The notes under the pieces: model-generated | Seen by the model: only the letters and a program-made list of their open reading frames with translations | The model's database searches: none | What the model was told of the DNA's origin: nothing | Part shown: positions 9,155-16,283 of the stretch, one piece after another | Numbering within the stretch: position 1 is the stretch's first letter | Layout: the number at the start of each line of letters is the position of its first letter | Position numbers and translations under genes: made by a program | From: Christiangramia sediminis | GTDB taxonomy: Bacteria; Bacteroidota; Bacteroidia; Flavobacteriales; Flavobacteriaceae | Length of the DNA stretch: 64,000 nt | Reading direction: 5' to 3' | Assembly (NCBI RefSeq): GCF_020552705.1 | Contig: NZ_JAJBZG010000005.1 | Coordinates: 744,001-808,000 of the forward strand

Positions 9155-9212
9155 TTTACCTCTCCTGAGGAGAGGTCGGAATTACTTCTTATGTAATTCC
9201 GGTAGAGGTAAA
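9155..9212. repeat. 58-bp nested inverted repeat (three-arm structure)
   Basis: The outer arms TTTACCTCT/AGAGGTAAA enclose two hairpins: CCTCTCCT/AGGAGAGG with a one-base loop, and CGGAATTAC/GTAATTCCG with a 7-base loop. All three stems are perfect. It lies in the 222-bp gap between lysC and the acyltransferase gene and is probably a dispersed non-coding repeat or a folded RNA. Confidence 0.55.
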
Positions 9213-9323
9213 ATACAAAATTTCCTTACCAGTAAACTAAAATGAAACCTATGAAATATTCATGAGTTACACAGATTTACATTGTTTCAAGGAATTTTGT
9301 ATTTAAAAGTAATAAATCAAAAT

Positions 9324-10577
9324 TTAGTTTTCGGCAACCAGCTGTACAGTATTCTGGGTAAGTTGTTTCAAAAGCACCTTTTTATCTTTTTCCAGGCTGT
9401 TTATCGCCTCTTCATTAAAGTGTCTGATAGTATATAACGAAACACCTGTTTTGTAATCTACCTTGAACCTTGCCTTAAGATGCTGAATGAGTTTTTCCAG
9501 TTGGTTGAACTTATTATCCACACAAACTCTAAAACTAATTGCTGAATTCTGAATAAGGTCTACCTTCATCTGATATTGATGAAAAAGTCTGAAGATCTCA
9601 GAGATATTTTCTTCTACCATAAAAGAGAAATCCAGTGAAGAAAGTGAAATAAGAACCTGGTCTTTTTTAACAATAAAACAGGGGATTTCCGGAAATATAG
9701 ATTTGCCTTTGCTTACCGCCGTTCCTTCTTCTGAAGGATTTATAAAAGATCGAACAAAAAGAGGAATTTCCTTTCGCTGCAATGGTTGAAGTGTTTTTGG
9801 GTGGATCACCGTCGCTCCGTAAAAAGCAAGTTCAATAGCTTCTTCGTAAGAGATCTTATTCAGTAGCTGTGCTTTTTCAAAAAATCTCGGATCGGCATTT
9901 AGAACCCCGGGCACATCTTTCCAGATAGTAACATTTTCAGCATTCAGACAATAAGCCATGATTGCTGCAGTATAATCTGAACCTTCCCTGCCCAGTGTTG
10001 TGGTGAAATTATTAGGATCTGAAGCAATAAAACCCTGAATGATATTCAGTTTTTTGGGATCTATATTTTCCTGGATAAGCTCCTGAGTCTTCACCCAGTT
10101 TACCTGAGCATCTCTGTAAGTACTATCAGTCTTAATAAAGTTTCTGGCATCAAGCCAGGTAGAATTTATATTCTGAGAATTGAGATATTCACTTACAATG
10201 GAGGTGGAAATCAGTTCCCCAAAACTTACAATCTGGTCATAAACAAAATCGTATTGGATAGATTTATTATGCTGAAGAAAATTTTCGAGTTCAGTAAATA
10301 AGCTCTCTACCTTAAAGTAAACTGAAGCTTCCCTGTTAGAGAATAGACCTTCTAAGATACTGCGGTGATAATTTTTTACTTCATCCAGGCTGTTCGGAAT
10401 TCTGGTGGTTTCCAGGTAATCTTTAACCACAACTTCCAGTGCGTTGGTAGTTTTCCCCATGGCAGAGATCACGATGAGCTTATTTTCGCTACCCGTTACC
10501 TTCAGCACTTTGATAAGATTCTTAACTCCTTCGGCATCTTTCACAGATGCACCACCAAACTTGAAAACTTTGATCAC
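9324..10577 (-). CDS. lysC: Aspartate kinase (monofunctional)
   Basis: Phosphorylates aspartate, the first step toward lysine, threonine, methionine and diaminopimelate. The 417-residue cytoplasmic enzyme starts with KFGGASV (KFGGTSV in most relatives), keeps the SFGEL substrate motif near residue 97 and GREGSDYTAA near residue 200, and has a C-terminal region of about 120 residues consistent with ACT regulatory domains. No homoserine dehydrogenase domain is fused. Its ATG overlaps the stop of the upstream GNAT gene by 4 bp, so it appears to be the last gene of an operon SMR exporter, GNAT, GNAT, lysC. The gene symbol is by function; orthology to a particular isoenzyme is not established. Confidence 0.9.
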   Translation of the reverse strand: MIKVFKFGGASVKDAEGVKNLIKVLKVTGSENKLIVISAMGKTTNALEVVVKDYLETTRIPNSLDEVKNYHRSILEGLFSNREASVYFKVESLFTELENFLQHNKSIQYDFVYDQIVSFGELISTSIVSEYLNSQNINSTWLDARNFIKTDSTYRDAQVNWVKTQELIQENIDPKKLNIIQGFIASDPNNFTTTLGREGSDYTAAIMAYCLNAENVTIWKDVPGVLNADPRFFEKAQLLNKISYEEAIELAFYGATVIHPKTLQPLQRKEIPLFVRSFINPSEEGTAVSKGKSIFPEIPCFIVKKDQVLISLSSLDFSFMVEENISEIFRLFHQYQMKVDLIQNSAISFRVCVDNKFNQLEKLIQHLKARFKVDYKTGVSLYTIRHFNEEAINSLEKDKKVLLKQLTQNTVQLVAEN

Positions 10578-11050
10578 TTCCTTTTTACATTTTTTTGAAT
10601 TCCGCCTTCTTCCATATGCACGGTTTTCCAGCTTTCTTTTATCTGGGCTCCGGTATTTTCATAGAATTCTATTGCATTCTTGTTACCTTCAGAAACCACC
10701 CATTCTATACGTTTAACGCCATGATCATGACCATATTTTACCACCTGCTTGTAAAGTGCTCCTCCAAGACCTGTACCTCTCATACTTTCACGTACGATTA
10801 GGTCTTCAAGATGTACGGTTCTGCCTTTCCAGGTAGAGAACCTGAAATATACCAAAGCCATGCCCTCGATCTTTCCTGATACATCTGCCACAAAGCATTT
10901 AAAATTACCATTATCAAAACCTTCCTGCTCAAGGTCTTCAATAGTTACTTCCACATCATCCAGATGATTTTCATGTGCTGCTAATTCTTTGATAAGTTCC
11001 AGCACCTGGTGCATGTCTTCCCGTCTGGCTTCGCGTATAGTATATTCCAT
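10574..11050 (-). CDS. GNAT N-acetyltransferase, copy 2
   Basis: A 158-residue GCN5-related acetyltransferase that would use acetyl-CoA. The acetyl-CoA pyrophosphate loop is RGTGLGGALY, preceded by VHLEDLIVRE (motif A) and followed by WVVSEGNKNAIEFYENTGA (motif B). It is closely similar to its upstream neighbour, pointing to a tandem duplication. The order of strands and the sequence resemble diamine/thialysine acetyltransferases, but the substrate is not certain. Its stop overlaps the lysC start. Confidence 0.87.
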   Translation of the reverse strand: MEYTIREARREDMHQVLELIKELAAHENHLDDVEVTIEDLEQEGFDNGNFKCFVADVSGKIEGMALVYFRFSTWKGRTVHLEDLIVRESMRGTGLGGALYKQVVKYGHDHGVKRIEWVVSEGNKNAIEFYENTGAQIKESWKTVHMEEGGIQKNVKRK

Positions 11051-11106
11051 AATTCAGATTTTTAACAAAAATACGCATTGAAAATGATAAGCCTATTAAA
11101 GACCTC

Positions 11107-11595
11107 TTAAAGGATGCCCTTATTCTCGAGATATTTATGCATTGATCTTTCGTCCATTTGTACAGTATCCCAGTCTTCCATTACATCGGCACCGCTTCGG
11201 CGATAGAAATCTGCCGCTTCTTTATTCCAGTTAAGAACCACCCACTCGGTACGTTTTACCTTTTGCTCCGCGGCAAATCTTATTACTTCGGTATAAAGTG
11301 CAGAGCCCAGACCTTTTCCGCGGAAATTTTCCCTAACGATAAGATCTTCCAAATGAACGGTTTTTCCTTTCCAGGTAGAATATCTAAAATAAATCAGGGC
11401 CATCCCCTCAATTTTTCCGTCAGCTTCAGCAACGAAACAGTGGAAAGCGGGATTTTCGCCAAAGCCATCTCTAATGAGATCATCTTTATTTATAATTACC
11501 GCATCAGATTCTTTTTCGAATATTGCGAGTTCATTAATGAGTTCGAGTACGGCACCCATATCGTTTTTTTGAGCTTTTCTAATTATGATATTCAT
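11107..11595 (-). CDS. GNAT N-acetyltransferase, copy 1
   Basis: A 162-residue GCN5-related acetyltransferase with acetyl-CoA loop RGKGLGSALY and the flanking motifs VHLEDLIVRENF and WVVLNWNKEAADFYRRSGA. It aligns over its whole length with the GNAT 56 bp downstream, including the stretch YFRYSTWKGKTVHLEDLIVR. Copy 1 has WNKEA where copy 2 has GNKNA, so the two may have different substrates. Members of this subgroup acetylate small amines; no specific substrate is claimed. Confidence 0.87.
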   Translation of the reverse strand: MNIIIRKAQKNDMGAVLELINELAIFEKESDAVIINKDDLIRDGFGENPAFHCFVAEADGKIEGMALIYFRYSTWKGKTVHLEDLIVRENFRGKGLGSALYTEVIRFAAEQKVKRTEWVVLNWNKEAADFYRRSGADVMEDWDTVQMDERSMHKYLENKGIL

Positions 11596-11618
11596 TTTTC
11601 AGATCTTTAAATTTTAAC

Positions 11619-11945
11619 TTAGTTAGATGCGAATTTCAATCCAATGATAGAGGCAATTAGCGTACTTAAAAAGAAGACTCTCCAAAAGCCTGCAGGTTCT
11701 TTGAATACGAATATACCTATGAGCACCGTACCAACCGCACCAATACCCGTCCATACGGCATAAGCCGTCCCAATGGGTAATTCTCTGGTCACTTTTACAA
11801 GCAGGAACATGCTAATCGCCAGGCATATTAAAAAACTCAGATACCAGAAAGTTGCATCCCTGCCTGTAGCAGTTTTAGCTTTTCCCAGACTTGCGGCAAA
11901 AGCTACTTCAAATAAACCTGCGATAATGAGTAAAATCCAGTTCAT
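11619..11945 (-). CDS. sugE: Small multidrug resistance transporter, Gdx/SugE-like
   Basis: A 108-residue inner-membrane protein with four transmembrane helices and the essential Glu13 in the first. It carries LPIGTAYAVWTGIGAVG and ends GLKFASN. These stretches resemble the SugE/Gdx branch, which exports guanidinium by proton exchange, more than the EmrE multidrug branch. It is the first gene of the probable operon ending in lysC. The specificity is inferred from similarity only. Confidence 0.83.
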   Translation of the reverse strand: MNWILLIIAGLFEVAFAASLGKAKTATGRDATFWYLSFLICLAISMFLLVKVTRELPIGTAYAVWTGIGAVGTVLIGIFVFKEPAGFWRVFFLSTLIASIIGLKFASN

Positions 11946-11975
11946 ATTATGATATGTCTAATTCTATTATTACCA

Positions 11976-11983
11976 CAAATCTA
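11976..11983 (-). promoter_or_regulatory. -7 box for the SMR-GNAT-GNAT-lysC operon
   Basis: Read on the minus strand the sequence is TAGATTTG, an exact TAnnTTTG match, about 30 bp before the exporter's ATG. No TTG lies at the ideal distance upstream. Confidence 0.5.
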
Positions 11984-12012
11984 AACAATGATTTACTTTA
12001 TGAGCGAAAACG

Positions 12013-12042
12013 TTGTAGTAAGACTAAAATTTAATAATTTAG
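12013..12042 (+). promoter_or_regulatory. fbp promoter
   Basis: TTG (12013-12015), a 19-base spacer, and TAATTTAG (12035-12042), one base off TAnnTTTG. The spacing is exactly the Bacteroidota consensus. It places the transcript start just before ATG 12066 and argues against the two in-frame ATGs upstream (11988 and 12000). Confidence 0.6.
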
Positions 12043-12065
12043 CCAGCCTAAAACAAAAAGCATCC

Positions 12066-13112
12066 ATGCCTAAGCCAAATCAAACCCTGGGAGAATTTAT
12101 TATTGAAAATCAATCAGATTTTCCGGGTTCGTCGGGAGAACTCTCAAGATTGATCAACTCTTTAAGATTAGCAGCAAAAGTTGTAAACCACGAAGTAAAT
12201 AAAGCCGGACTTGTAGATATTATCGGGGCTTACGGGGAAACAAATATTCAGGGAGAAGATCAGCAAAAACTGGATGTTTATGCCAACAATAAATTTATTC
12301 AAACCCTTACCAACAGGGAAATTGTTTGCGGGATAGCTTCCGAAGAGAATGACGATTTTATCCAGATTGAAGGTCATAAAGGAGATCATCAGAATAAATA
12401 TGTGGTCTTGATGGATCCTTTAGATGGGAGTTCCAATATAGACGTAAATGTATCTGTAGGAACTATTTTTTCTATTTATCAAAGAGTAACTCCAGTGGGA
12501 ACACCGGTTCAAAAAGAAGATTTTCTTCAACCGGGAAATAAGCAGGTGGCTGCGGGATATATTATTTACGGAACTTCAACCATGTTAGTTTATACCACCG
12601 GTCATGGAGTGAATGGCTTTACATTGAATCCGGCTTTAGGATCCTGGTACCTTTCGCATCCTGATATGAAATTTCCCGAAGAAGGACAGATCTATTCTAT
12701 AAATGAAGGAAATTATATTCATTTCCCACAGGGAGTAAAAGATTATATCAAATATTGCCAGCAGGAAGAAGGAGATCGTCCCTATACTTCCAGGTATATT
12801 GGCTCCATGGTTTCAGACATTCATCGAAATATGATCAAAGGCGGGATCTTTATGTATCCAAAGAGTTCCAAAGCTAGTGAAGGGAAACTAAGATTGCTAT
12901 ATGAGTGTAATCCTTTTGCTTTTATTACTGAACAGGCCGGCGGAAAAGCCAGTGATGGATTTCAAAGGATCATGGATATTAATCCTACAGAATTGCATCA
13001 GCGTGTACCTTTCTTCTGCGGAAGCAAAAAAATGGTGGAAAAAGCGGAGGAATTCATGGCAAATGCTAAGGCAAATCCTCAGTCTCAGGAATTTTCCTTT
13101 TCAAGCAAGTAG
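12066..13112 (+). CDS. fbp: Fructose-1,6-bisphosphatase class I
   Basis: Hydrolyses fructose-1,6-bisphosphate to fructose-6-phosphate, the committed step of gluconeogenesis; Mg2+-dependent and cytoplasmic. The 348-residue protein starts [16 protein letters not shown], has the metal-binding ASEEND (91-96) and the family signature [11 protein letters not shown] (117-127), and has [15 protein letters not shown] near residue 270, the class I signature with the catalytic lysine. An extended frame would add 26 residues with no counterpart in the family, and the promoter at 12013-12042 lies inside that extension. The 3' end overlaps the converging TerB-like gene by 28 bp. Confidence 0.95.
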   Translation: MPKPNQTLGEFIIENQSDFPGSSGELSRLINSLRLAAKVVNHEVNKAGLVDIIGAYGETNIQGEDQQKLDVYANNKFIQTLTNREIVCGIASEENDDFIQIEGHKGDHQNKYVVLMDPLDGSSNIDVNVSVGTIFSIYQRVTPVGTPVQKEDFLQPGNKQVAAGYIIYGTSTMLVYTTGHGVNGFTLNPALGSWYLSHPDMKFPEEGQIYSINEGNYIHFPQGVKDYIKYCQQEEGDRPYTSRYIGSMVSDIHRNMIKGGIFMYPKSSKASEGKLRLLYECNPFAFITEQAGGKASDGFQRIMDINPTELHQRVPFFCGSKKMVEKAEEFMANAKANPQSQEFSFSSK

Positions 13113-13516
13113 CGATAGTCTTCAAAATTCAACTGTCCGCTAAAGATCTGGATAGAACGTTTGATAATACCTTCAGAAGCCTGGCTTGAGAAACCAAGTC
13201 CAATAGCGTATTTCTTGATCAGTTCTGTTTCTTCCTCATCAATGATATGATCGGCGAAGATTATTTTAAAAAGATCATGGAGACGTTCCAGTCTCCTTTC
13301 AATACTATTGTAGGAAGATAATGGAAATGCTTTAGGGTTTTCAATAACCTTGTCATACTCTTCCTGGCTAATATCAAGCTTTCTGGCAAAGCGTTTAAGA
13401 AGTAATTCTTCATCGTTATTGATCTCACCATCAACTGCGGCAAGATTCACAATAGAAGCAAAGTGACTAAGATTACGTAGGTGCTCTCCCGAGCCGAATA
13501 AATCTGAAAAAGACAT
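13085..13516 (-). CDS. TerB-like protein
   Basis: A 143-residue, mostly helical protein of the TerB superfamily. The pattern [26 protein letters not shown] and the second copy [24 protein letters not shown] are the typical acidic, possibly metal-binding helical halves. TerB proteins are linked to tellurite resistance and membrane stress, but many single-copy members, like this one, have no other ter genes nearby and no known role. Its 3' end overlaps the fbp coding region by 28 bp. Confidence 0.8.
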   Translation of the reverse strand: MSFSDLFGSGEHLRNLSHFASIVNLAAVDGEINNDEELLLKRFARKLDISQEEYDKVIENPKAFPLSSYNSIERRLERLHDLFKIIFADHIIDEEETELIKKYAIGLGFSSQASEGIIKRSIQIFSGQLNFEDYRYLLEKENS

Positions 13517-13537
13517 TATTGTAAGGATTTTATATTA

Positions 13538-13545
13538 CAAATATA
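13538..13545 (-). promoter_or_regulatory. -7 box for the TerB-like gene
   Basis: On the minus strand the sequence is TATATTTG, an exact TAnnTTTG match, about 21 bp before the ATG. No TTG lies at 19 bp. Confidence 0.45.
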
Positions 13546-13670
13546 GTCAAACAAGTAGGTTTTTGGTGTTATGCCGCCGCTAAAATAAATCTAGTCAATC
13601 GCTAATCTTTTCTTAATCATTGTAGGTTAAAATTACAATTAATTAAATTCAATATTCTTCAACAGAAAAG

Positions 13671-14693
13671 ATGAAAACACCCTTACTGGCTTTTAATGAT
13701 AAAGGAATTTACTGTGCGGCGGCAAATGTTTATCTGGATCCGTGGAAACCTGTGGATAAGGCAATAATCTCGCATGGTCACGCCGACCATTCCCGCTGGG
13801 GCCATAAAAAGTATATTACCCATCACAGTAATGTACCAATCATAAAACACCGGCTAGGCGATATTGTAGTTTCGGGAGTAGAATGGAATGAAACCTTTAG
13901 CATCAATGGAGTTAAATTTTCTTTGCATCCTGCCGGGCATATTATAGGATCTTCACAGATAAGGGTGGAATACAAAGGGGAGGTTTGGGTTTTTACCGGA
14001 GATTACAAGACTGAAGATGATGGCGTGGCGGTACCTTATGAACCAGTAAAATGCGACACTTTTATTACCGAATGTACTTTTGGATTGCCCGCTTTTAAAT
14101 GGACACCTCAAAAACAGGTCTTTGAAGATATCAATAACTGGTGGCAGCAAAATCAGGATGACGGCAGGACGTCGGTATTATTTGGATATTCCCTTGGAAA
14201 AGCCCAGCGTTTACTGAAGCATCTCGATTCTTCCATTGGAAAAATATATACCCATGGAGCCATAGAAAATATGACGGAAGTTTTAAGAGATCAGATTGAT
14301 TTTCCAAAAACTACCAGGATCACCAGGGAAACAAAAAAAGAAGAGATCAAAGGCAACATTGTACTGGCTCCAGGGAGTGCTCATGGCAGTACCTGGATCA
14401 GGAAAATGGTACCATATGTAACTGCTTCTGCCAGTGGCTGGATGACTTTTAGAGGGGCAAGGCGAAGGAGGGCAATCGATAAAGGATTTGTATTGAGTGA
14501 TCATTGTGACTGGCAGGGATTACTACAATCTATTAAAGAAACGGGATGTGAGAAGGTGATATGTACTCATGGTTATACTGATATTTTTTCAAAATTCTTA
14601 CGAGAACAGGGCTATGATGCCAGGACTGAAGAAACCCAGTATGAAAGTGAAACAGGCGCTTTGGAAAATGATAAAGAAAAAGATTCAGAATGA
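13671..14693 (+). CDS. Ligase-associated DNA exonuclease (metallo-beta-lactamase/beta-CASP)
   Basis: A 340-residue nuclease of the SNM1/CPSF-type metallo-beta-lactamase fold, of the subfamily that travels with an ATP-dependent DNA ligase and an Lhr-like helicase. The metal-binding motif HGHADH is at residues 35-40, the second histidine motif is in HPAGHIIGSS near residue 90, and the acidic GDYKTEDDG follows; SDHCDW near residue 280 is the C-terminal metal site. It would trim DNA ends before ligation. The ligase ATG overlaps its stop by 4 bp (ATGA). Confidence 0.9.
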   Translation: MKTPLLAFNDKGIYCAAANVYLDPWKPVDKAIISHGHADHSRWGHKKYITHHSNVPIIKHRLGDIVVSGVEWNETFSINGVKFSLHPAGHIIGSSQIRVEYKGEVWVFTGDYKTEDDGVAVPYEPVKCDTFITECTFGLPAFKWTPQKQVFEDINNWWQQNQDDGRTSVLFGYSLGKAQRLLKHLDSSIGKIYTHGAIENMTEVLRDQIDFPKTTRITRETKKEEIKGNIVLAPGSAHGSTWIRKMVPYVTASASGWMTFRGARRRRAIDKGFVLSDHCDWQGLLQSIKETGCEKVICTHGYTDIFSKFLREQGYDARTEETQYESETGALENDKEKDSE

Positions 14694-16282
14694 AGGCATT
14701 TGCAGATCTTATAAAAACGCTGGATAGTACCAATAAAACTACTTTAAAGGTAGCTGCGCTGACGGAATATTTTAAAAATACTGCTCCAAAAGATAAAGTC
14801 TGGACTATTGCTATTTTGAGTCATCGCAGGCCACCAAGACCAGTGAATACTACATTAATGCGGGAATGGGCTTCAGAATTAGCTAAAATTCCACTTTGGT
14901 TATTCGAGGAGTCTTATCATATCGTAGGTGACCTTGCTGAGACAATAGCCCTCGTAATTCCGCCTGCCGAGGATTCTACCGAAAAAAGTCTGAATCAATT
15001 CTTGCAGGAGATCATAGAATTAAAACGCAAACCCGAGGAGGAAAAGAAAGAATATCTTTTTAAGAACTGGCTTAATCTTAACTATTATGAACGCTTTGTT
15101 TTCACCAAACTTATTACAGGAAGTTTCAGGATTGGAGTAAGTCAGAAATTAATGACCCGGGCACTTTCTAAAGCAACAGATATAGACGAAGATATACTTG
15201 CCTATAAAATGATGGGAAATTGGGAGCCTTCGAAAATTACTTTTAAGAAGCTGATTCTTGAAGAAAATGAAGAAGATTTTTTATCCAAGCCTTATCCGTT
15301 TTACCTGGCCTATGCGATAGAAGGAGAGCCGCAGGAATTAGGAGATGTTTCAGAGTGGAGTGCCGAGCATAAATGGGATGGAATACGTTCGCAGGTCATT
15401 ATAAGAAATGATGAACTTTTTGTATGGAGTCGTGGAGAAGAACTGGTGACCGATAAATATCCGGAATTTGAAGCTTTTGTAGAAGCTATTCCAAATGGGA
15501 CGGTAATAGACGGAGAAATACTACCTTTTCCGAAAGGAGACATAGGAACTTTCAAGGATCTTCAAACGAGAATTGGTCGTAAGAACATCAGTAAAAAATT
15601 ACTTGAAAAAACACCGGTTATCTTAAAAGCATATGATATACTGGAATGGGAAGGAGAGGATATCAGGGAAACGGCATTTGGAGATCGCAGAAAGATTCTG
15701 GAAAAATTATATAGTGATGTTGCTTCAGAAGAGCTTCCATTGCATTTATCTGAATCTATAAGTTTCAATAGTTGGGAAGAAGCCGCGGTGGAAAGAGAAA
15801 ATTCCAGGGAAGTAAAATCTGAAGGGCTTATGCTTAAAAGGTATGACTCACCTTATCTCGTGGGCAGAAGAAAAGGAGATTGGTGGAAGTGGAAAGTTGA
15901 TCCGCTTACTATTGATGCGGTTCTTACCTATGCCATGCGTGGTCATGGTAGACGGAGCAACCTTTTTACCGATTATACTTTTGGACTTTGGGATAAGGAA
16001 AAAGGAGAACTGGTAACTTTTGCAAAGGCATATTCCGGACTTACCGATAAAGAATTCAGAAGTCTGGATGCCTGGATCAAGAAAAATACGCTGGAAAGAT
16101 TTGGTCCTGTAAGAAGCGTTACTCCGCACCATGTATTTGAGATCGCTTTTGAAGGAATCGCCGAATCAAAACGACACAAAAGTGGTGTGGCTACCAGATT
16201 TCCGCGAATACTTCGCTGGCGAACCGATAAGAAGATCGAGGAAGCCAATACGCTGGAAGATCTAAAAGCTCTTATCCCATAA
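14690..16282 (+). CDS. ATP-dependent DNA ligase
   Basis: A 530-residue ligase with an N-terminal helical DNA-binding domain (about 1-200), a nucleotidyltransferase domain and a C-terminal OB fold. The AMP-accepting lysine is Lys228 in KWDGIR; DGEILPF, EGLMLKRYDSPY and WWKWK are motifs III to V. It is separate from the NAD-dependent replicative ligase and resembles eukaryotic ligase I and archaeal ligases in domain order. Genes overlapping or adjacent on both sides encode the exonuclease and helicase of the same system, consistent with a repair role. Confidence 0.92.
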   Translation: MKAFADLIKTLDSTNKTTLKVAALTEYFKNTAPKDKVWTIAILSHRRPPRPVNTTLMREWASELAKIPLWLFEESYHIVGDLAETIALVIPPAEDSTEKSLNQFLQEIIELKRKPEEEKKEYLFKNWLNLNYYERFVFTKLITGSFRIGVSQKLMTRALSKATDIDEDILAYKMMGNWEPSKITFKKLILEENEEDFLSKPYPFYLAYAIEGEPQELGDVSEWSAEHKWDGIRSQVIIRNDELFVWSRGEELVTDKYPEFEAFVEAIPNGTVIDGEILPFPKGDIGTFKDLQTRIGRKNISKKLLEKTPVILKAYDILEWEGEDIRETAFGDRRKILEKLYSDVASEELPLHLSESISFNSWEEAAVERENSREVKSEGLMLKRYDSPYLVGRRKGDWWKWKVDPLTIDAVLTYAMRGHGRRSNLFTDYTFGLWDKEKGELVTFAKAYSGLTDKEFRSLDAWIKKNTLERFGPVRSVTPHHVFEIAFEGIAESKRHKSGVATRFPRILRWRTDKKIEEANTLEDLKALIP

Positions 16283-16283
16283 T

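Noticed and set aside
11158-11610. 150-codon plus-strand frame opposite the first GNAT
   Set aside because: It is antisense to a well-conserved acetyltransferase and has no recognisable domain.
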